Source of the DNA: Takakia lepidozioides | Taxonomy: Eukaryota > Streptophyta > Takakiopsida > Takakiales > Takakiaceae | NCBI GenBank assembly: GCA_030704615.1 | Contig: CM060731.1 | Coordinates: 10,478,001-10,542,000, forward strand | Direction: 5' to 3' | Length of the DNA: 64,000 nt | Shown: positions 34,510 to 47,939 of the stretch, piece by piece | Position numbering within the stretch: the stretch's first letter is position 1 | How the letters are laid out: each line of letters starts with the position of its first letter | The notes under the pieces: generated by a model | Databases searched by the model: none | The model's input: only the letters and a program-made list of their open reading frames with translations | Told to the model about the DNA's origin: nothing | Program-made: the position numbers and the translations under genes

Positions 34510-35877
34510 TCAGTGGTTTTGGACATGCAGTCGATTTGGAAAAGACACGAATGCTTCTAGTGCTTGTAGAAGATCGTGTGAGTCTGTAGTGTAAGTGGCT
34601 ACCACGACCATATGCCAGTGTGTGGTGCCCATAATCCAGTAGTCCACATGTGTCGGGTCTGATCCCCATTCACGGACCATGACAGCGCCAGTAGGAAGAC
34701 CATCAAGCCAAGTGTTGGCTCTGTACCTATATACTCGTTCTTCTTCAAACTTAATCGCTGGGTAGATGACCAAGTCACCTTCTGTTGCTTGGGCTTGTGC
34801 TGCAGGGATGTCGGAGAGCATTTGATGGTATCCAATGTCGAGCAATCCTCCATGTCCAAATAGCATGAACCGTAGCAGGGTGGCTCCTTGTCCATGGATG
34901 AATTCGTCCAACCATAGCTTGTTAATTCTGTGGTGCTGGCCAGCGTGCGTAGTGGCTCCATCATGGTCTTCGAAGCAGATGTCTTTGGATAGTCCAAGCT
35001 CCCGCCAGAGCAGGGGCTCTCCTCTTAGCAACTTTCTCTTGATTTCTGTGGGGGGTAATTTGTAGTTGAAACGTTGGTCAGCAATTGCTGTGACTCTGCT
35101 GAGGGCTGATGTAGGTGGGTACCGTCCCCATTCAAGTGTCTGAGATCTGGCCTTGGAGGTTAGTTTGTTGAACAGTATGTCAGTTGCCAAGTCGGCCAGT
35201 ACTTCAAACCTATCTAGCTAGACGTTGTCTTCTGCTGAGAACTCAAAGATTCCAATCCATTGTGCTTGATTTACTATCGTCGGTTACCATGAGTCGACAA
35301 TATGATGAAGTATGCTCTCCTCGTCTTCTAGCACTTGGTCTTGGAAAGGATATAGTCCTGGTGGGTAGTTAGGAATTGTATCAGAAGATTGGGGACCAGT
35401 ATCTGATGATGGTGCGTGTCGTGCACAGAATGCGTTAAAAACTCTTTCTTCCTCAGTTGAGTAGCCTGTTGGGTATTCCTTGCTTGTATTATTGTCTTCA
35501 GATCCGCTGTGAAGTGAGTCTTGTTCTTGGTTGTTGTGATGTGTTGTTGGAATTGCAAGCGCTGCGCCTATACCATTTGGGTGTATGAAGACTCTGGTTG
35601 TGTTAGCGTTCCTGCCATATGGATGTTGTGCGTTGTTTCGTATCATAGCTGATAGCGGCGCGTTGATATGCAAATTTCGTGCAGAGTTGCTGCTGACCGT
35701 TCTGACGTGATTGTCCAAGTCAATGGAGATAGTGAATCGAGGGATCAATATATGAATAGAGACGTTTGTTTTGTTTTGTTTTGTTTGTTTGTTTTGTAGA
35801 TTTGAGAGGTCCCAAACTACGGGGGCCACCCTGAGTGCTTGGTACCATTGGAAAGCCCTCAATGAGGAGGGGTGCAC
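34510..35877 (-). pseudogene. Unrecognised gene with two in-frame stops
   Basis: One reading frame runs from about 35877 down to 34510, broken only by TAA at 35286-35284 and TAG near 35223. The true start is unclear; the frame's first codon is not ATG. The N-terminal part has a Ser/Thr/Asp-rich acidic region; the C-terminal 230 residues look globular (LLRGEPLLWRELGLSKDI, HHRINKLWLDEFIHG, GDLVIYPAIKFEEERVYRYR). I do not recognise a family. Being one long frame with only two stops, it is either a young pseudogene or an exon pair around a short intron. Confidence 0.5.
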
Positions 35878-36990
35878 TGACTTGGTCTCATGATTTTTGG
35901 ACCAGCAGTGTGGGAGATGTTGAATTTCAAGTAGTTTTGGTCTCTGGATTCACAAAATAGCAAAGTGGGCTTTCCTGGGACAATGATCGGAGCCTCGACA
36001 GGTGAGATATCAAGGACAAGGTCTCCGGTTCAAATCAGGTCGTAGGTTCTGTTAAAAATGATTAGACTTAGATGACTCAGATGACATTGGACACTTGGGC
36101 CAACGACACAGGCTACCCTAGTACATATGATTCAACAGAAGCCTTTGAGTACATTTTGTTTTGTTTTCAATAGGAAAGCGGACATAGGCCCTTTTACTCA
36201 AACAAAGAAGAGACCATTAGTCGGTTGCTGGTAAATTCGCAACGATATAGTTCTATTTTTTACATTGCACAAATGTAAATGAGGGTAAGCACAAAAAAAT
36301 TGTATCATTACACATACCCATGCTAGCTTGGGTTCATCAATCCTCAATACGGGTCGACTAAAGCCGAGTATGAAAATAGTTCATACTTAGACTGGTATGG
36401 TAGGTAGGCGGGTAGGTGCAATGTTCAAAACCCGGGGTCCAGGGTATAGCCGGGGTATAAGCCCCGAAACATACCCAACTGGTATACAATACCCTTACTC
36501 ATACCAGTGCACATACCCCGGCCGACTGGCACATACCAGTACAACACTGGTGTCCACTGTCCACGAGCCTTGTGCTCGGCACATAGTGGGGTTAGTTTGC
36601 AAGAGGTTATTTTTTCCTACCAAGTTGTGATGTCTAGTTTTGTGCTTGGTGGAGATGCGGCGCTCCTCAACGTGTGCACAGAAATAGCAGGGAAAATGTA
36701 GCTTAGAATGAGCATGCAACGAAGACCAAGGTACCCGAAGAGGAACTAGTCTTGTAAAATAGGAACGTGACACCTACAAAAATAGTCTGAAATCCACTGT
36801 ACAACAGTACAAGACACAAAACCTTAAAACCTTACACAAAACAAAAGGTCGCCACTGCTTGGACCACAAGGAAGAAGAGCAAGGCTGCATATGTCCAGCC
36901 TGCATCACCTGTACTCAAGCACACACGCAAAGTTAGACAACTGTTCTGCCCTTGACGTTCAAGTTACAGGTGAGATCGAAGACCAATTTG
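35878..36990. other. Intergenic; a TGGTAT/ATACC-rich stretch at about 36390-36535
   Basis: No supported gene. The stretch near 36.4-36.5 kb is dense in CTGGTAT, GGGTATA and CATACCC words in both orientations and could be the edge of a small DNA element. I could not find paired ends. Confidence 0.35.
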
Positions 36991-36997
36991 CTGTGAA

Positions 36998-38260
36998 CTA
37001 GGGAGTCCACATGCACCATGGGAGGAGTCGAATGATGCTGAGGAAGTAACATGAACTTCCGACTATGAAGTTTTCAGTTATGAGGTAAGGACCCTCAATG
37101 CGCTTCGAGGATTTGGAAACAATTTTCCCCAGCTGGACACGGACACACATAGTCTGGCCCACCAAGAACTCTTCTGAATATTGAACTTTCATGTTGTAGT
37201 TGCAAGCATGCACAACCTGCGCCCGAACAATATTAGTCCTGGCCTTATTGACAAACTGAAGCCTTTTGGAAAGCATGGCATCCACAAAGTGTTGCCAATC
37301 AGCGGGCTCTGCTATGGGAGCCAGCAATGGAGTATTATGAAGAGAAGTTCGAGCCTTTCTACCATAGAGAAGCTCAAAAGGAGAATACCCGGTGGTAGAA
37401 TGAACAGAAGTTTGATAAGCAAAAATCAAAGTGGGTAAAGTAGTGTCCCAATCACCCAATCTAGTGACCCTGTCTTCTCGAGAATAGCACACATGGTATG
37501 ATTGAACCTTTTAGTCAAGCCATTGCATTGAGGATGATAGGGTGCTATCATTTATGCTTCACACCAAGATTGAAGCACACAATCTGCATGAGCTGGTTAC
37601 AGAATCCAGTGCCCTGATCCGTTAGAATTTCCAAGGAATAGCCATGTCTCAAGATGATCTCGTTGAAAAAGAACTGCGCCACTGCATCCGTATCCTTAGC
37701 AGTCAAAAGTTGAACCTCAACCCATTTAGTTAGGTAATCAGTTGCTACAACTATGTAGCAATGTCCCTTCAACGTAGGATTGAGTGGCCCAACAAGGTCT
37801 AATCCCACCCTGGCAAATGGGTCAGTCGCCGGGATGGATTGCAAAACAAGTGAAGGACGGGCTCTAGGAAGTCGAGTTTTGGCATGACATTCCATACATC
37901 TGGAAACATAATCAGTAACATCTTGAACCATCCCCTTCCAATAGCTCTTGAAGTTGTTTCAGGGTACGAGTGATGCCCAGGTGTCCAGCAAAGGCAGAAG
38001 CATCATACAACTCAAGCAGTGCTGAAACTGAGTCCCTATTAGGAACTTCCATAGCATGGATCTGACCTTCCAAGGCAATTCTCATGAACAACTTTCCTTC
38101 ACGTTCCTCACATTAGGGAAAGTGATAGTTGACCCGTCGTTGAGTAGCCTTGGATATGCCTGCCAAATGAGTGTCGGTCATGCATTTATGGACCGGAGTA
38201 GAGCCGAATGTAATTGGTTCTCCATACCTGTACACTTAGCAAAACCAGAGAACAATGGGT
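36998..38260 (-). pseudogene. Ty3/gypsy integrase fragment (second family)
   Basis: Minus strand: zinc-binding part (GHLGITRTLKQLQELLEGDG near 37.97 kb; CMECH near 37.89 kb), integrase core with VGLDLVGPL, YIVVATDYLTKWVE and ILTDQGTGF (37.8-37.6 kb), then after a frameshift near 37.5 kb [14 protein letters not shown] and the C-terminal region to 36998. The wording differs from the chromovirus at the left end. No LTRs, RT or gag seen, so only a fragment remains. Confidence 0.88.
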
Positions 38261-38654
38261 TGATGTGAGGATATTGGAGTGTCCGCCCCTGTGTTCTCCT
38301 ATAGCATATAAGTCTCACACCACATCTAGTTCTGATTATGGAGGTAACAGGCAAGGCATTACAACACAGGTCCTAAGGGGATAAATCACTTTATGAAGAT
38401 ATGCAAGAATGAAGAGCACGAGCCTAAGCTAAGAAGCCACAACCACTCTGAAATATGCATATGAGATCTGTTGCACACCCCACCACCCAGAAGAGAATCA
38501 ACCAGGGTCAAATGTCATGAGATCCCAGCTATCCAGCAAGGCAATTAGCGGTCATTTAATTAATTCTGGACTTGTGGCTTAAATCCGGACCAAACTTAAT
38601 ATATATTTGAATTAAAATTAATTGAAATATTGATAATATCATGGTGTAATGTGT
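38261..38654. other. No recognisable feature
   Basis: Intergenic, AT-rich toward the hAT element. Nothing supported. Confidence 0.4.
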
Positions 38655-38662
38655 GATTGAAC

Positions 38663-39808
38663 CGTGTTAGGAGGGTATATTGATTTTTTCTACCCTCAGG
38701 GTAAGGGTATACATGATTTTGGGGGTCAAACTTATCCTCAGGGTAAGGGTATAATCTATTTTTTGAAAACATTTACCCTCCGGGTAAGGGTACATATAAA
38801 TTTTTGGTAAACATAGCACCCACATATACCATGAGGGTAAGGGTAATTGCAGGATAATGGTACCATTTTTATATCCTCAGGATATCCCAGGGTAATTATA
38901 AAGGGTAAATTAATTTTTTAAATTTTATTTGTGAATTTTATTAAGTACTTAGAATAAAGCTTTTTGTTTTTTATAAGAGGGACAGAGGCCCTACAAAAAC
39001 TTTATTGAAGTGGCAAAATGAGAACAGAGAGGAAGGAAAAATAACCTCCTAAGGGACCGTAAAGGCGTATCACATGGGGAACACCCAGCACTGGTAGGGA
39101 GTTGGGGGGGAAAGCAGGAGTTAACTAAGAACCAAAACCTCGGTGGGGGGAGAGAATTGCCAGAGGGCCTAGGTGGCATTTCCTATATAACATTTCCCCG
39201 TTATATAGAATTTAACGGGATATGCCTTTTATTTATATTTTTGTTTATTTTTTATGTGGCTTACGAATAGCAAAATTTTAGCCCTCATTTATGCTCCTCT
39301 AATGGCCCCAAAATATAATAACAAAACAACACGTTTGATCATAATGAGGTCGCTTTGCACCATAGATAAGAGAATGGCGGGTACCGAGGAAAGAGAGAGC
39401 GGCAGTCTAGCACACGCTTTTTCCAAGGAGAGAGTGGCAAGGACCGGTTTTGGAGCACAAGCTGCGAAGAGGAAGACCAACGAAGGGGGGAAAAAAAATA
39501 AAAAAAAATGCTAGTGTTTGCCCTATCTACTAGCAAATACCACACCTAAACCTAAACCCCTAGTAATCAAATTATTATACCCTTCCCTATTACCCGGCCA
39601 TTGAACAGATTTACCCTCGGGGTAAGGGTATCCTTCGAAATTTCAAACCCCAGGGTATAATCCATTAAGGGTATAACAAAAATAATTACCCCTGACAAGG
39701 GTAGGATAAGGGTATTTTGGAATTTCCAGGGTAGGGTATATCTATATACCCTTATTGGGTTTTACCCTCAGGGTATAATGGCAGAAAAAAGGTATCCTCC
39801 CAACACTG
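38663..39808. mobile_element. Non-autonomous hAT-type element, 1146 bp
   Basis: A perfect 8-bp direct repeat GATTGAAC (38655-38662 and 39809-39816) flanks it; 8 bp is the hAT duplication length. The inverted ends read C-GTGTTAGGAGGGTA at the left and CAGTGTTGGGAGGATA at the right, with an inner T-run and TACCCTCAGGGTA. Both subterminal regions (38690-38905 and 39560-39780) are crowded with AAGGGTA/TACCCT words in both orientations. The middle codes for nothing recognisable. Confidence 0.9.
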
Positions 39809-39816
39809 GATTGAAC

Positions 39817-40580
39817 TTTGTGAAATTACAGGTGATGTCATACTTGTTTCAAAATGTGTCATATAAGAGGTCCATTTGACATTGAAGTGCTTGTGAAGTA
39901 GCAGTACTGAACAATTCATTGAACGTCCACTTGGAAGTCAAATGATGTAATATTACATTATGTAATCACGATAAACAAATGGGTCGCATCGAACATGGGG
40001 CAGACTCCTACTCTACCATACTCGATACAACTTGCTAGTAATTTTATTGATTGAATCTTCATATTAAGCACAATGTTCACATACCACGCCATTGGAATGA
40101 ATCATGTTTTGGATGTGACAAGGGCAGTAGGCTGGAATCTCCGGATGATTTTTGGTAGGTTTCTAGGGGCAATTTACTGCAGCTGGGTGCCCAAAATTGG
40201 TAAAAAGTCAAAAAAGGGCTTGGGAACTTTAAGGGTTAAAGACAATGATACGAATGGAAAGCTCTTCAGAGAGAGTTTTTTTTTTTTTTTTGGGCCCTAT
40301 CCCAAAAAGTTGAATCACAATGCATAAATTCTAATGGCACCTAGAGGGCTCAATGTTAACAAATTGTGCATCATTGTTCCCATTGTGGTTCATCCTTGGT
40401 ACTCGTAACCATTTTAAGTGATAAAGATTCCATTGGAAAGCTCTTAATGTTCTTTATCTTTTTGCAGTTGGAGCAATTTTCAATATAGTATATCTCACCC
40501 TAACTCTATTATTCCATGTTCAACATACCTCCCCCAGCTCCATACCCCTAGCCTTTCCCGCCCACCTTGACTATTTACTT
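39817..40580. other. Intergenic with a relative of the 60.2-kb element's end (40100-40239)
   Basis: 40100-40239 is, in reverse complement, closely similar to 60184-60300, ending GCTTGGGAACTTTAAGGGTTAA (one extra T in the inverted end). No matching opposite end was found, so this is a partial copy. A T-run lies at about 40276-40290. No gene. Confidence 0.7.
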
Positions 40581-40589
40581 GTACGCACA

Positions 40590-41960
40590 TGCGGCATGAA
40601 GGTCACCATTTACCCGCACCGAAACCCCCACCTCCCTTCCACTATCCCTATAACCTTGCATTTGGCCTATCCCCCAAGATTAACCCAAGCAAGGCCTGGA
40701 CAAGAGCGCTAATGTGCCCTTCTGATCCTTTTCTTATCCGAAACCACCTATCTCGCCCCTCCTCCCACCACCATCACCCGGGCCGGAACCTCATTACAAC
40801 CATCGTCAATCTTGCTATCTCCATGGACACCCTGTCCACTTTATCAAAGTTCGCTCACATATCGGTATTAGCGGCAATGAAGCGGCCGACCTCCTCGCTC
40901 AAGAAGGTGCTTTCAGATCCCCAGTAGATCCCACGAATGATCCTATGCACATTGGGCACACCCATCCATTCTGACTAATACACCTCGTACCAGATCTCCC
41001 TGAACCTCGACCAATACGTAACCTTTTGACCATACTCACTCGTGAAGCCAACAAAAAAGCCCTAGCGTCTATCAGCTGCACCAAAGTACACATAAAAAAA
41101 TGAACTTAATTCATCGTACTCCGTCATAAGCTGTCAAACTACTTCTGGCACACCAAAGCCGCAACCGAATCTACACAAATACGACAAACACTCAAATTCA
41201 GATACGCTCAGTATATAGGCCACCAACGCAAACACATTTTCTGACCACGCCTATACTCATCCCCACATTGCTTACTTTGCTCACACACCCATCAGGTGCA
41301 TGACATCTGGCCTTACCTCCTCAGCTAATGTACCCACCAGCCTGTCATCCATGGACTTCGTATAACTCGACATAACCACGCAGTTTGACACATTCATAAA
41401 CTCCTGATGCACAACATTGAAATCAGATATTGGTTCTCACTCAAGTCTAGCACCTACCAAGACAGACCCCCAGACCATAGTGTCCCACCATGGTTATTCC
41501 CATGTGTATGCTCCCACTCACCCTGCATTTGCCCTGCCTGACTATGCCCGGACATCTTGCTTGTCCACGATTTACCTATAAACGCACCCCCGTCCATTAC
41601 TCCGTCCCCAAACCTCACCATCCACTTTGTCGAATTTACATACTGCCATGATCGTTATCCCAATTCCTCCACTTTAAACAAACGACAGAAATATGTTCCG
41701 CTCATCCTCGCAACTCGCCAACGAGGTTGGAATACCGGCCCACTAACCGTCATCACTGTTGGAACTCGACATTTACAATGCCGATATTATCGCAATATCC
41801 GAAAACTTTAATATCCTTATCTCTTCCATCCATAAATGCTTCAAGGCGATCCACCTCACGACGTTCTACTCCCTCATAGCTATTATCACTAATAAGCGGC
41901 AACTAGAATCCAACCCTCTCGGTAGCATATGTACCCCTATCCTTTGGTTACCCGGTATCC
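40590..41960 (+). pseudogene. LINE (non-LTR retrotransposon) ORF2 3' remnant with RNase H
   Basis: Around 40838-40905 the plus strand reads FIKVRSHIGISGNEAADLLA, the RNase H signature of LINE ORF2 proteins with its catalytic Asp. Downstream fragments in changing frames keep a Cys/His-rich tail (CSHTHQVHDIWPYLLS, then GLRI.RHN.AV) typical of the end of such ORF2s. Stops and shifts are frequent. The upstream RT was not recognised. Confidence 0.72.
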
Positions 41961-42084
41961 CCTAGACACATACAGGCCTAGCCTGCTTTCTTATAGGGCC
42001 CACCCCCGAAAGGGGGCAGTAGCCGTGAGGCGAAATGACTCTTAGTTACGCGGATTTCGGCCGGAGTCTTCTCTCTCGTACTTG

Positions 42085-42266
42085 AGTAGGTAGCCCAATG
42101 GTTGGGTGTTTGTGCCTTGTCTGTACATAACCTAGGTGATCCTGGGTTCAATCCTTCAACATGTGCCTTCAGACCGTCCATTGGGCCCTCAATAGCCTGT
42201 GTGTTGAGCAGTAGGCTCTGTAAATTCACTGGATGTTAAAGAACCTTTATCTTTATCTTTATCTCT
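42085..42266 (+). repeat. tRNA-like SINE with (CTTTAT)n tail
   Basis: An A-box-like TAGCCCAATGGTTGGG (42091-42106) and a B-box-like GGGTTCAATCC (42144-42154) sit at the normal tRNA spacing. The copy ends in GTTAAAGAAC and three CTTTAT repeats (42245-42262). LINEs and their SINEs often share such tails, and it lies just downstream of the LINE remnant. Confidence 0.65.
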
Positions 42267-42651
42267 AGAGTTTATCTACTTGCCAAATAATTTGAGTGAT
42301 TCAATTTGTAGTTGAAATAATTTTCAAATTAGATTTCATCTAGCTAGGGTAATTTGAGTGTAAAGCAATAGGTAGCTAGTTCATTTCTCTTTGGGGAAGC
42401 TCTCGTGTACCTAAGCATCGTGTCACAACATGCATTGATGTCCACCACATATTCTAAGCACACAATCCTAGAAAGCTATGCTACAACCTTATTGGCCAAT
42501 CGTGGTGTACCGAGCCTACTCTGACACATTCCAAAAATAGGTGCACCATTATAGATGTTCTGCACAGCGTTTTGTGTTCTCACCTTAGAGTCCAAGTAGT
42601 GGTGTACACGGGACCTCTTTCCTTTTGGATGTGAGCTCCACCATGCGTTCC

Positions 42652-42655
<4 letters not shown>

Positions 42656-42692
<37 letters not shown>
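42656..42692. repeat. (TA)n microsatellite
   Basis: 37 bases of uninterrupted alternating T and A. It forms the 3' tail of the minus-strand SINE beside it. Confidence 0.97.
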
Positions 42693-42694
<2 letters not shown>

Positions 42695-42850
42695 CATCTT
42701 CCGAAGGAAGCGTAAAATATGGTGTCTTTGGCCAAAGGGTTGTTGCTTTCAGTAGGGAGGTGGACACATTTGTGACACCAATAGTGGATTGAACCCACAA
42801 CCACTTCCAAAGTCCTATGTGCCCATTACCACTTGGCTACAACTTGGTTC
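42693..42850 (-). repeat. tRNA-like SINE, second family, copy with (TA)n tail
   Basis: On the minus strand it has an A box TAGCCAAGTGGTAATGGGC, a B box GTGGGTTCAATC, and a body (GTGTCCACCTCCC...GACACCAT...CGCTTCCTT) that aligns with the plus-strand copy at 44.29-44.44 kb. Confidence 0.75.
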
Positions 42851-43190
42851 TCTACATCCTACCACATTGATACCTAGGTTCAATGCTTGAAGGCCATGAC
42901 ATTCTATGTTCAATGCTTCAACACCATGAGATCTTGGGTTCAATCTCCAGCTCCATGATATCTTGGCTAAGTTCATTAATCAAAATGTTAGAAGCTGCCA
43001 ATACTTGCCAGATAGCTGAAGAGTAATTTCAACCCATAAAGTCTTACCCATTTTCTTCTACCAGTTTATTTAGAGTATTTTTATTTGTTTTTTTTTGTGT
43101 TAGTGAAAACTAATAAAATCGTTGGATTTTAGTTCAAATATGTGAATACATTGCTATTTAATCTCCCGGACTGATAAATATTTTAAATCT
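42851..43190. other. No recognisable feature
   Basis: A short degenerate direct repeat (GGTTCAATGCTT / GTTCAATGCTTCA / GGTTCAATC) at 42870-42945, otherwise AT-rich and empty. Confidence 0.4.
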
Positions 43191-43219
43191 AATTAAATTA
43201 AACAAATATATTTTTAAAA

Positions 43220-43370
43220 TAGAACCGGAACCGGTGGTTTTGATTAGCAACTAACCGGTAACCGGAACTGCCCCAATGTTTAAAAGTTGGATCCGGAACC
43301 GGCTCAATAAAAAAAAACCGGAACCGGATCCGGAACTGTCTCTTGAAATAATTGTGGAACTAGAACCGAA
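43220..43370. repeat. Cluster of CCGGAACCGG words
   Basis: AACCGGAACCGG and GGATCCGGAAC recur about eight times in 150 bp in both orientations. This density resembles the subterminal region of a small DNA transposon, but no paired ends or target duplication could be identified. Confidence 0.5.
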
Positions 43371-44280
43371 GGTTCCTTTACAAATGCAAGAACTGCCCAA
43401 CATTGGTAAAAACCAGCTCAAAACAGGTAACAAAGATTCATAGGCCCTTATGAGTCATAGTGTTAACAAGATCAAAGCACGACACCCTCAGATCATTTTG
43501 TATAACAAATGAGGATCGTCGATTTTTAAGCACACCGCTACCTACTAGAATTCATGTAGCAATTTTTTTAAAAACTAGCAAAATGAACCTTACACACTCA
43601 CCAAAAATGAACCCAAAAATGAACCCATTTCACCGTTGAGTATGGAAGATTACTTGGTCCTAGAGGGGATTTTTTTTTTTTTGGGGGGGGGGGGGGGCGG
43701 GGGGCAGTGTTGACCAACCAATTTGAGGCGAATCTAAATTTTTGTTGGGTGTTTCTCCCACATATTCCTAATGCCAAAAAAAAAAGGGTTAAAAGACAAG
43801 TTTAACATGGAGCTGCTTTGTATGTGTTTTTGTGGGGGTGAAACTGCCCTCATTACAAGGACTTTCAAAAGTGACGTCTACCTCCACAAGAGCCTATAGA
43901 AAATGATGAAAACCCTCCACTGAGGGAGCCTGCCAACTTATCCCATTACATCTAGGAGCATGCCCAGCAGGCGCTCTATCTGGCGCGCTATCACCAGATT
44001 AGCGGCCGCCGAGATCGCGCATCCCCGGCAGCACCTCCATGCGCTTCAAAATGGTGAGCCTCACCAAAAATCGTCGCACTCCCACGCTATCTTCCTGCCC
44101 TTTGGTGTGTGGCATTCTCCCAAACTACGTACCGCTCAGCCTCACACGTAATGACGGGTGGCAAGGCAGGTGGCAGGCCACGGTCACCTCAGCTTGCGCC
44201 ATTACTCCCCTTTGGTCATGGCGTGTTGTTGCTAAGGCTCTTGCCAGGCGACGCGCGCTATCTATCTTGCCTACCATACA
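43371..44280. other. Intergenic with T/G homopolymer runs
   Basis: T14 followed by a run of about 17 G with one interrupting C, near 43668-43704. No gene supported. Confidence 0.5.
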
Positions 44281-44286
44281 GCCAAC

Positions 44287-44458
44287 ATGTAGCCCAGTAG
44301 TAAGGGCACATACCCTCTCACGAGTGGTTGTGGGTTCAATGCACATGATGGAAGTCATTGCGGTGTCCACCTTCCCACCGGAAGGCAGTAGCCCTATGGG
44401 GTCAAGTGACACCATAAGTTATGCTTGCTTAGGCAACGCGTCCACCTTTTTTTTTTTC
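44287..44458 (+). repeat. tRNA-like SINE, second family, plus-strand copy
   Basis: A box TAGCCCAGTAGTAAGGGC (44290-44307) and B box GTGGGTTCAATGC (44330-44342), then a body matching the copy at 42.69-42.85 kb, ending in a T-run near 44448-44458. Confidence 0.75.
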
Positions 44459-44900
44459 TTGCCTCTCTCACGAGCATAGTGATAGTGTGCGACAATTTAG
44501 TGAGCCTCTGCTGGGCATGCTCTAAGCCCTTGCCAAATTACACGTGTAAAATTTGGAAATTTTGCACCTCAACTGTTGTCCAACTGACCATCGTGTGAAG
44601 TGTCCAGTCTGGTGGCCTTCATGTCACAGGGCACAAGTGGACGTCCTGTCGGCCCCGGCATTGCAAATATGATATTCCTGCCAACATGTGGCCCACTTAG
44701 GGCTGGCCACGCAAACTGCATGGCCCTCTCCGACATGCAAATGAATTTGAGCTCTTCATTCTTGGGAATATGTGAACGTGGCAAAATTTCTCCGAATGGC
44801 ATGCTGCCAATTGGAGCACCTCTGCCATATCGTCAGCTCTAATATTGCTGAAGGAACAAAGTGAAAGGCGCCTCGGAATGGCCAGGCGCCTCCTCCTGGC
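44459..44900. other. No recognisable feature
   Basis: Intergenic sequence upstream of the polyubiquitin gene. Nothing supported. Confidence 0.4.
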
Positions 44901-44905
44901 AGGAT

Positions 44906-44950
44906 GAAACTTCCCGAAGAGCCAACAACTTCCCGAGGAACTTTCTAGAC
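44906..44950 (+). promoter_or_regulatory. Two heat-shock-element-like sites
   Basis: GAAACTTCCCGAA (44906-44918) is a perfect three-module nGAAnnTTCn heat-shock element. A second, GAACTTTCTAGAC (44938-44950), matches two and a half modules. They lie about 740-780 bp upstream of the ubiquitin TATA box. Plant polyubiquitin genes are commonly heat-inducible; use here is inferred. Confidence 0.5.
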
Positions 44951-45239
44951 TGACTCGGCCTTCCCTCACCGCACCTGCTCCCAAGTAAGTTCAACAGCTG
45001 TCAGTTTGTGGTTGCTCGCGCAGCCGATGCTCTTGAAGCTTCCCCAAGCGTGGTCACCGACGCGTCATCGGTGCTTTTCGTCCACCGGCTGCACATCCGT
45101 CTCCGTTTTCATCCGTCGTGCCCGAGACCGTTTGTCCACCGCCGGCGCCTTCCCGAACCTTCCCGTACCCCGGGGCCGGATACCGTCTTCTCCGGTCGTA
45201 CGTCATTGGGATTTCCGGTCACAGACTTAGGGTAGGGTA

Positions 45240-45680
45240 TTTTAGTCTATTCCTTTTCAGTTTTTTAGTTTACTTTTAGTAAAGATTACTACAGGTTAGA
45301 AAAGAAAAGATGAAATAAAAGTTAAGAGTATCCCGTTACAGAGTAGCCTTTTAATTTTAGTCTGTTAATTTTAGTTTATATTGTTATTAAGTTAGATTGT
45401 ATTTTAATCTCTATTTTACGGTAGTTTAATTCTAGTCTACTATTTCTATTTAATTTTTTTCTTAAGTAAAGGTTACGCTGGGGCTGGTGTTTACTTGGAA
45501 TAGAAAGTAAATGGATGCGATTTACTACAGGTTAATTTGGAAAAGATGGAATAAAAGTAAAATGTACAGAAGAAGGCAGAACGACGACCGGCTATGGCCG
45601 GTGGGGGGTGAGGTTCGGCGAAGGCCTCGTGTTTCTCGAGCAGCTCCTTCGCCGTCTCTTGTTTACTTTTTCTTTGCTGT
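45240..45680. other. AT-rich upstream region of polyubiquitin with a degenerate direct repeat
   Basis: TTACTACAGGTTA followed by a GAAAAGATG(A/G)AATAAAAGT-like stretch occurs at about 45287 and again at about 45522, suggesting a local duplication in the promoter region. Confidence 0.5.
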
Positions 45681-45687
45681 TCTGCGT

Positions 45688-45694
45688 TATATAA
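45688..45694 (+). promoter_or_regulatory. TATA box of polyubiquitin
   Basis: TATATAA about 155 bp upstream of the start codon, followed by a C/T-rich leader (CTCTCTTATCACTTC). No leader intron is visible, although many plant polyubiquitin genes have one. Confidence 0.8.
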
Positions 45695-45842
45695 GCGCAG
45701 GCCTTCGCTCTCTCTTATCACTTCTTACTTCCTTGGGAATTGTAGAGCGCTCTCTCACAGTTCTCTGTCTGCTCTCATAGCTTTCTCTCTGTGTAGTGCT
45801 AGAGTGTGCGCTTGTAGTTGTTTCTGTAAGATTGTAATTTGA

Positions 45843-47906
<2,064 letters not shown>

Positions 47907-47930
47907 GCTTCATAATGGGAGTATTTACAC

Positions 47931-47936
47931 AATAAA
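47931..47936 (+). terminator. Poly(A) signal of polyubiquitin
   Basis: AATAAA 25 bp after the stop codon. Confidence 0.8.
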
Positions 47937-47939
47937 GCA

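Noticed and set aside
36390-36535. Another hAT-like mini-element based on CTGGTAT/ATACC words
   Set aside because: Dense words are visible but no paired termini or target duplication could be found.
38690-39780. Telomere-like AGGGTA/TACCCT repeats
   Set aside because: Irregular, in both orientations, and lying symmetrically inside an element with inverted ends and an 8-bp target duplication; they are subterminal repeats.
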